A stretch of DNA of 64,000 nucleotides, from assembly GCA_902618335.1 (NCBI GenBank), contig CACNAI010000001.1, positions 1-64,000 of the forward strand. The letters are read 5' to 3'. The notes under the pieces are model-generated. The model ran no database searches. It had not been told where the DNA came from and saw only the letters and a list, made by a program, of their open reading frames with translations. Position numbers and translations under genes: made by a program. Of this stretch, positions 63,644 to 64,000 are shown piece by piece; position 1 is the stretch's first letter, and each line of letters begins with the position of its first letter. Source of the DNA: an uncultured Prochlorococcus sp. (GTDB lineage Bacteria; Cyanobacteriota; Cyanobacteriia; PCC-6307; Cyanobiaceae).

Positions 63644-64000
63644 ATGGAAAAAAGCATTGCAATATTTGGCACTAGTGCAGATCCACCTACAATTGGGCAT
63701 AAAAAAATACTTGAGGAATTGTCCAAAATATATGCTTGTACGATCAGTTATGTGAGCAACAACCCCAACAAAATTCACAAAGAGGACATCTCAATTCGTA
63801 GCCATTTATTAAAAACTCTTATTGAAGATTTAGAAAATCCTAAAATTTTATTTAACCAAAGTGTTAGTAGCCAATGGGCAGTTGAGTCAATTAAAAAATG
63901 TAAAAAAATTTATGAATTTGACAATTTAGATTTTGTTATTGGCAGTGATTTAATTAAAGATATTTTCTACTGGAAAAATTTTGATAAAATTATGGAGGAG
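63644..64000 (+). CDS. nadD: Nicotinate-nucleotide adenylyltransferase (3' part beyond window)
   Basis: 119 codons visible. The nucleotidyltransferase motif is IAIFGTSADPPTIGHKKILE (HxGH type, with TIGH), followed by YVSNNPNKIHKEDISIRSHL and LDFVIGSDLIKDIFYW. It makes NAD precursors. Starts eight bases after the GTPase stop. Confidence 0.9.
   Translation, partial: MEKSIAIFGTSADPPTIGHKKILEELSKIYACTISYVSNNPNKIHKEDISIRSHLLKTLIEDLENPKILFNQSVSSQWAVESIKKCKKIYEFDNLDFVIGSDLIKDIFYWKNFDKIMEE

Overview
The window looks like a chromosome segment of a high-light-adapted marine Prochlorococcus, or a very close relative. The base composition is strongly AT-rich and the genes are compact with short spacers. 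There are three high-light-inducible protein genes, a PSII S4-domain gene, a Ycf65/PSRP-3 gene, DUF1818, DUF2811 and DUF2214 genes, an omega subunit of cyanobacterial type, and a K-box instead of CIRCE in front of groESL. No database search was possible. All names rest on motifs and gene order.

1-16.4 kb is mostly core: serA (partial), a PSII S4 protein, tRNA-Val(GAC), a membrane methyltransferase-like protein, a PPOX flavoprotein, DoxX, a photolyase-like protein with its two domains in swapped order, a stand-alone NAD-ligase adenylation domain, an SDR, murD, a pirin, DUF1643, DUF2214, a GAF sensor, a BaiN-type flavoprotein and a DMT exporter.

16.4-35 kb is an accessory-like zone. It holds dozens of 29-70-residue proteins, most with one membrane helix or a few cysteines, set among two fatty-acid desaturases, three hli genes, an LptF/G permease, DUF938, DUF1543, DUF805 and another DoxX. 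Many tiny genes have paralogues elsewhere in the window.

36.3-49.4 kb is a genomic island. It lies between a LOG-family gene, whose stop codon overlaps a 33-nt repeat, and an EVE-domain gene. Three degenerate copies of the EVE gene's upstream region and first 13 or so codons sit inside it, at about 40.9, 43.6 and 47.3 kb. They divide the island into cassettes carrying different cargo: small membrane and lipoproteins; a PhoX-type phosphatase with TatA; and a secreted polysaccharide-lyase-like protein. This is the most interesting structure in the window and suggests growth by repeated insertion at one site.

49.4-64 kb returns to core: EVE, DUF2811, DUF1818, rpoZ, a short Hsp70, pyrR, gpmI, secG, groL/groS, atpD/atpC, PSRP-3, pepP (with an apparent internal in-frame deletion), a CNNM-like membrane protein, a GTPase and nadD (partial). 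An intergenic region at 50.3 kb carries two inverted DnaA-box matches.
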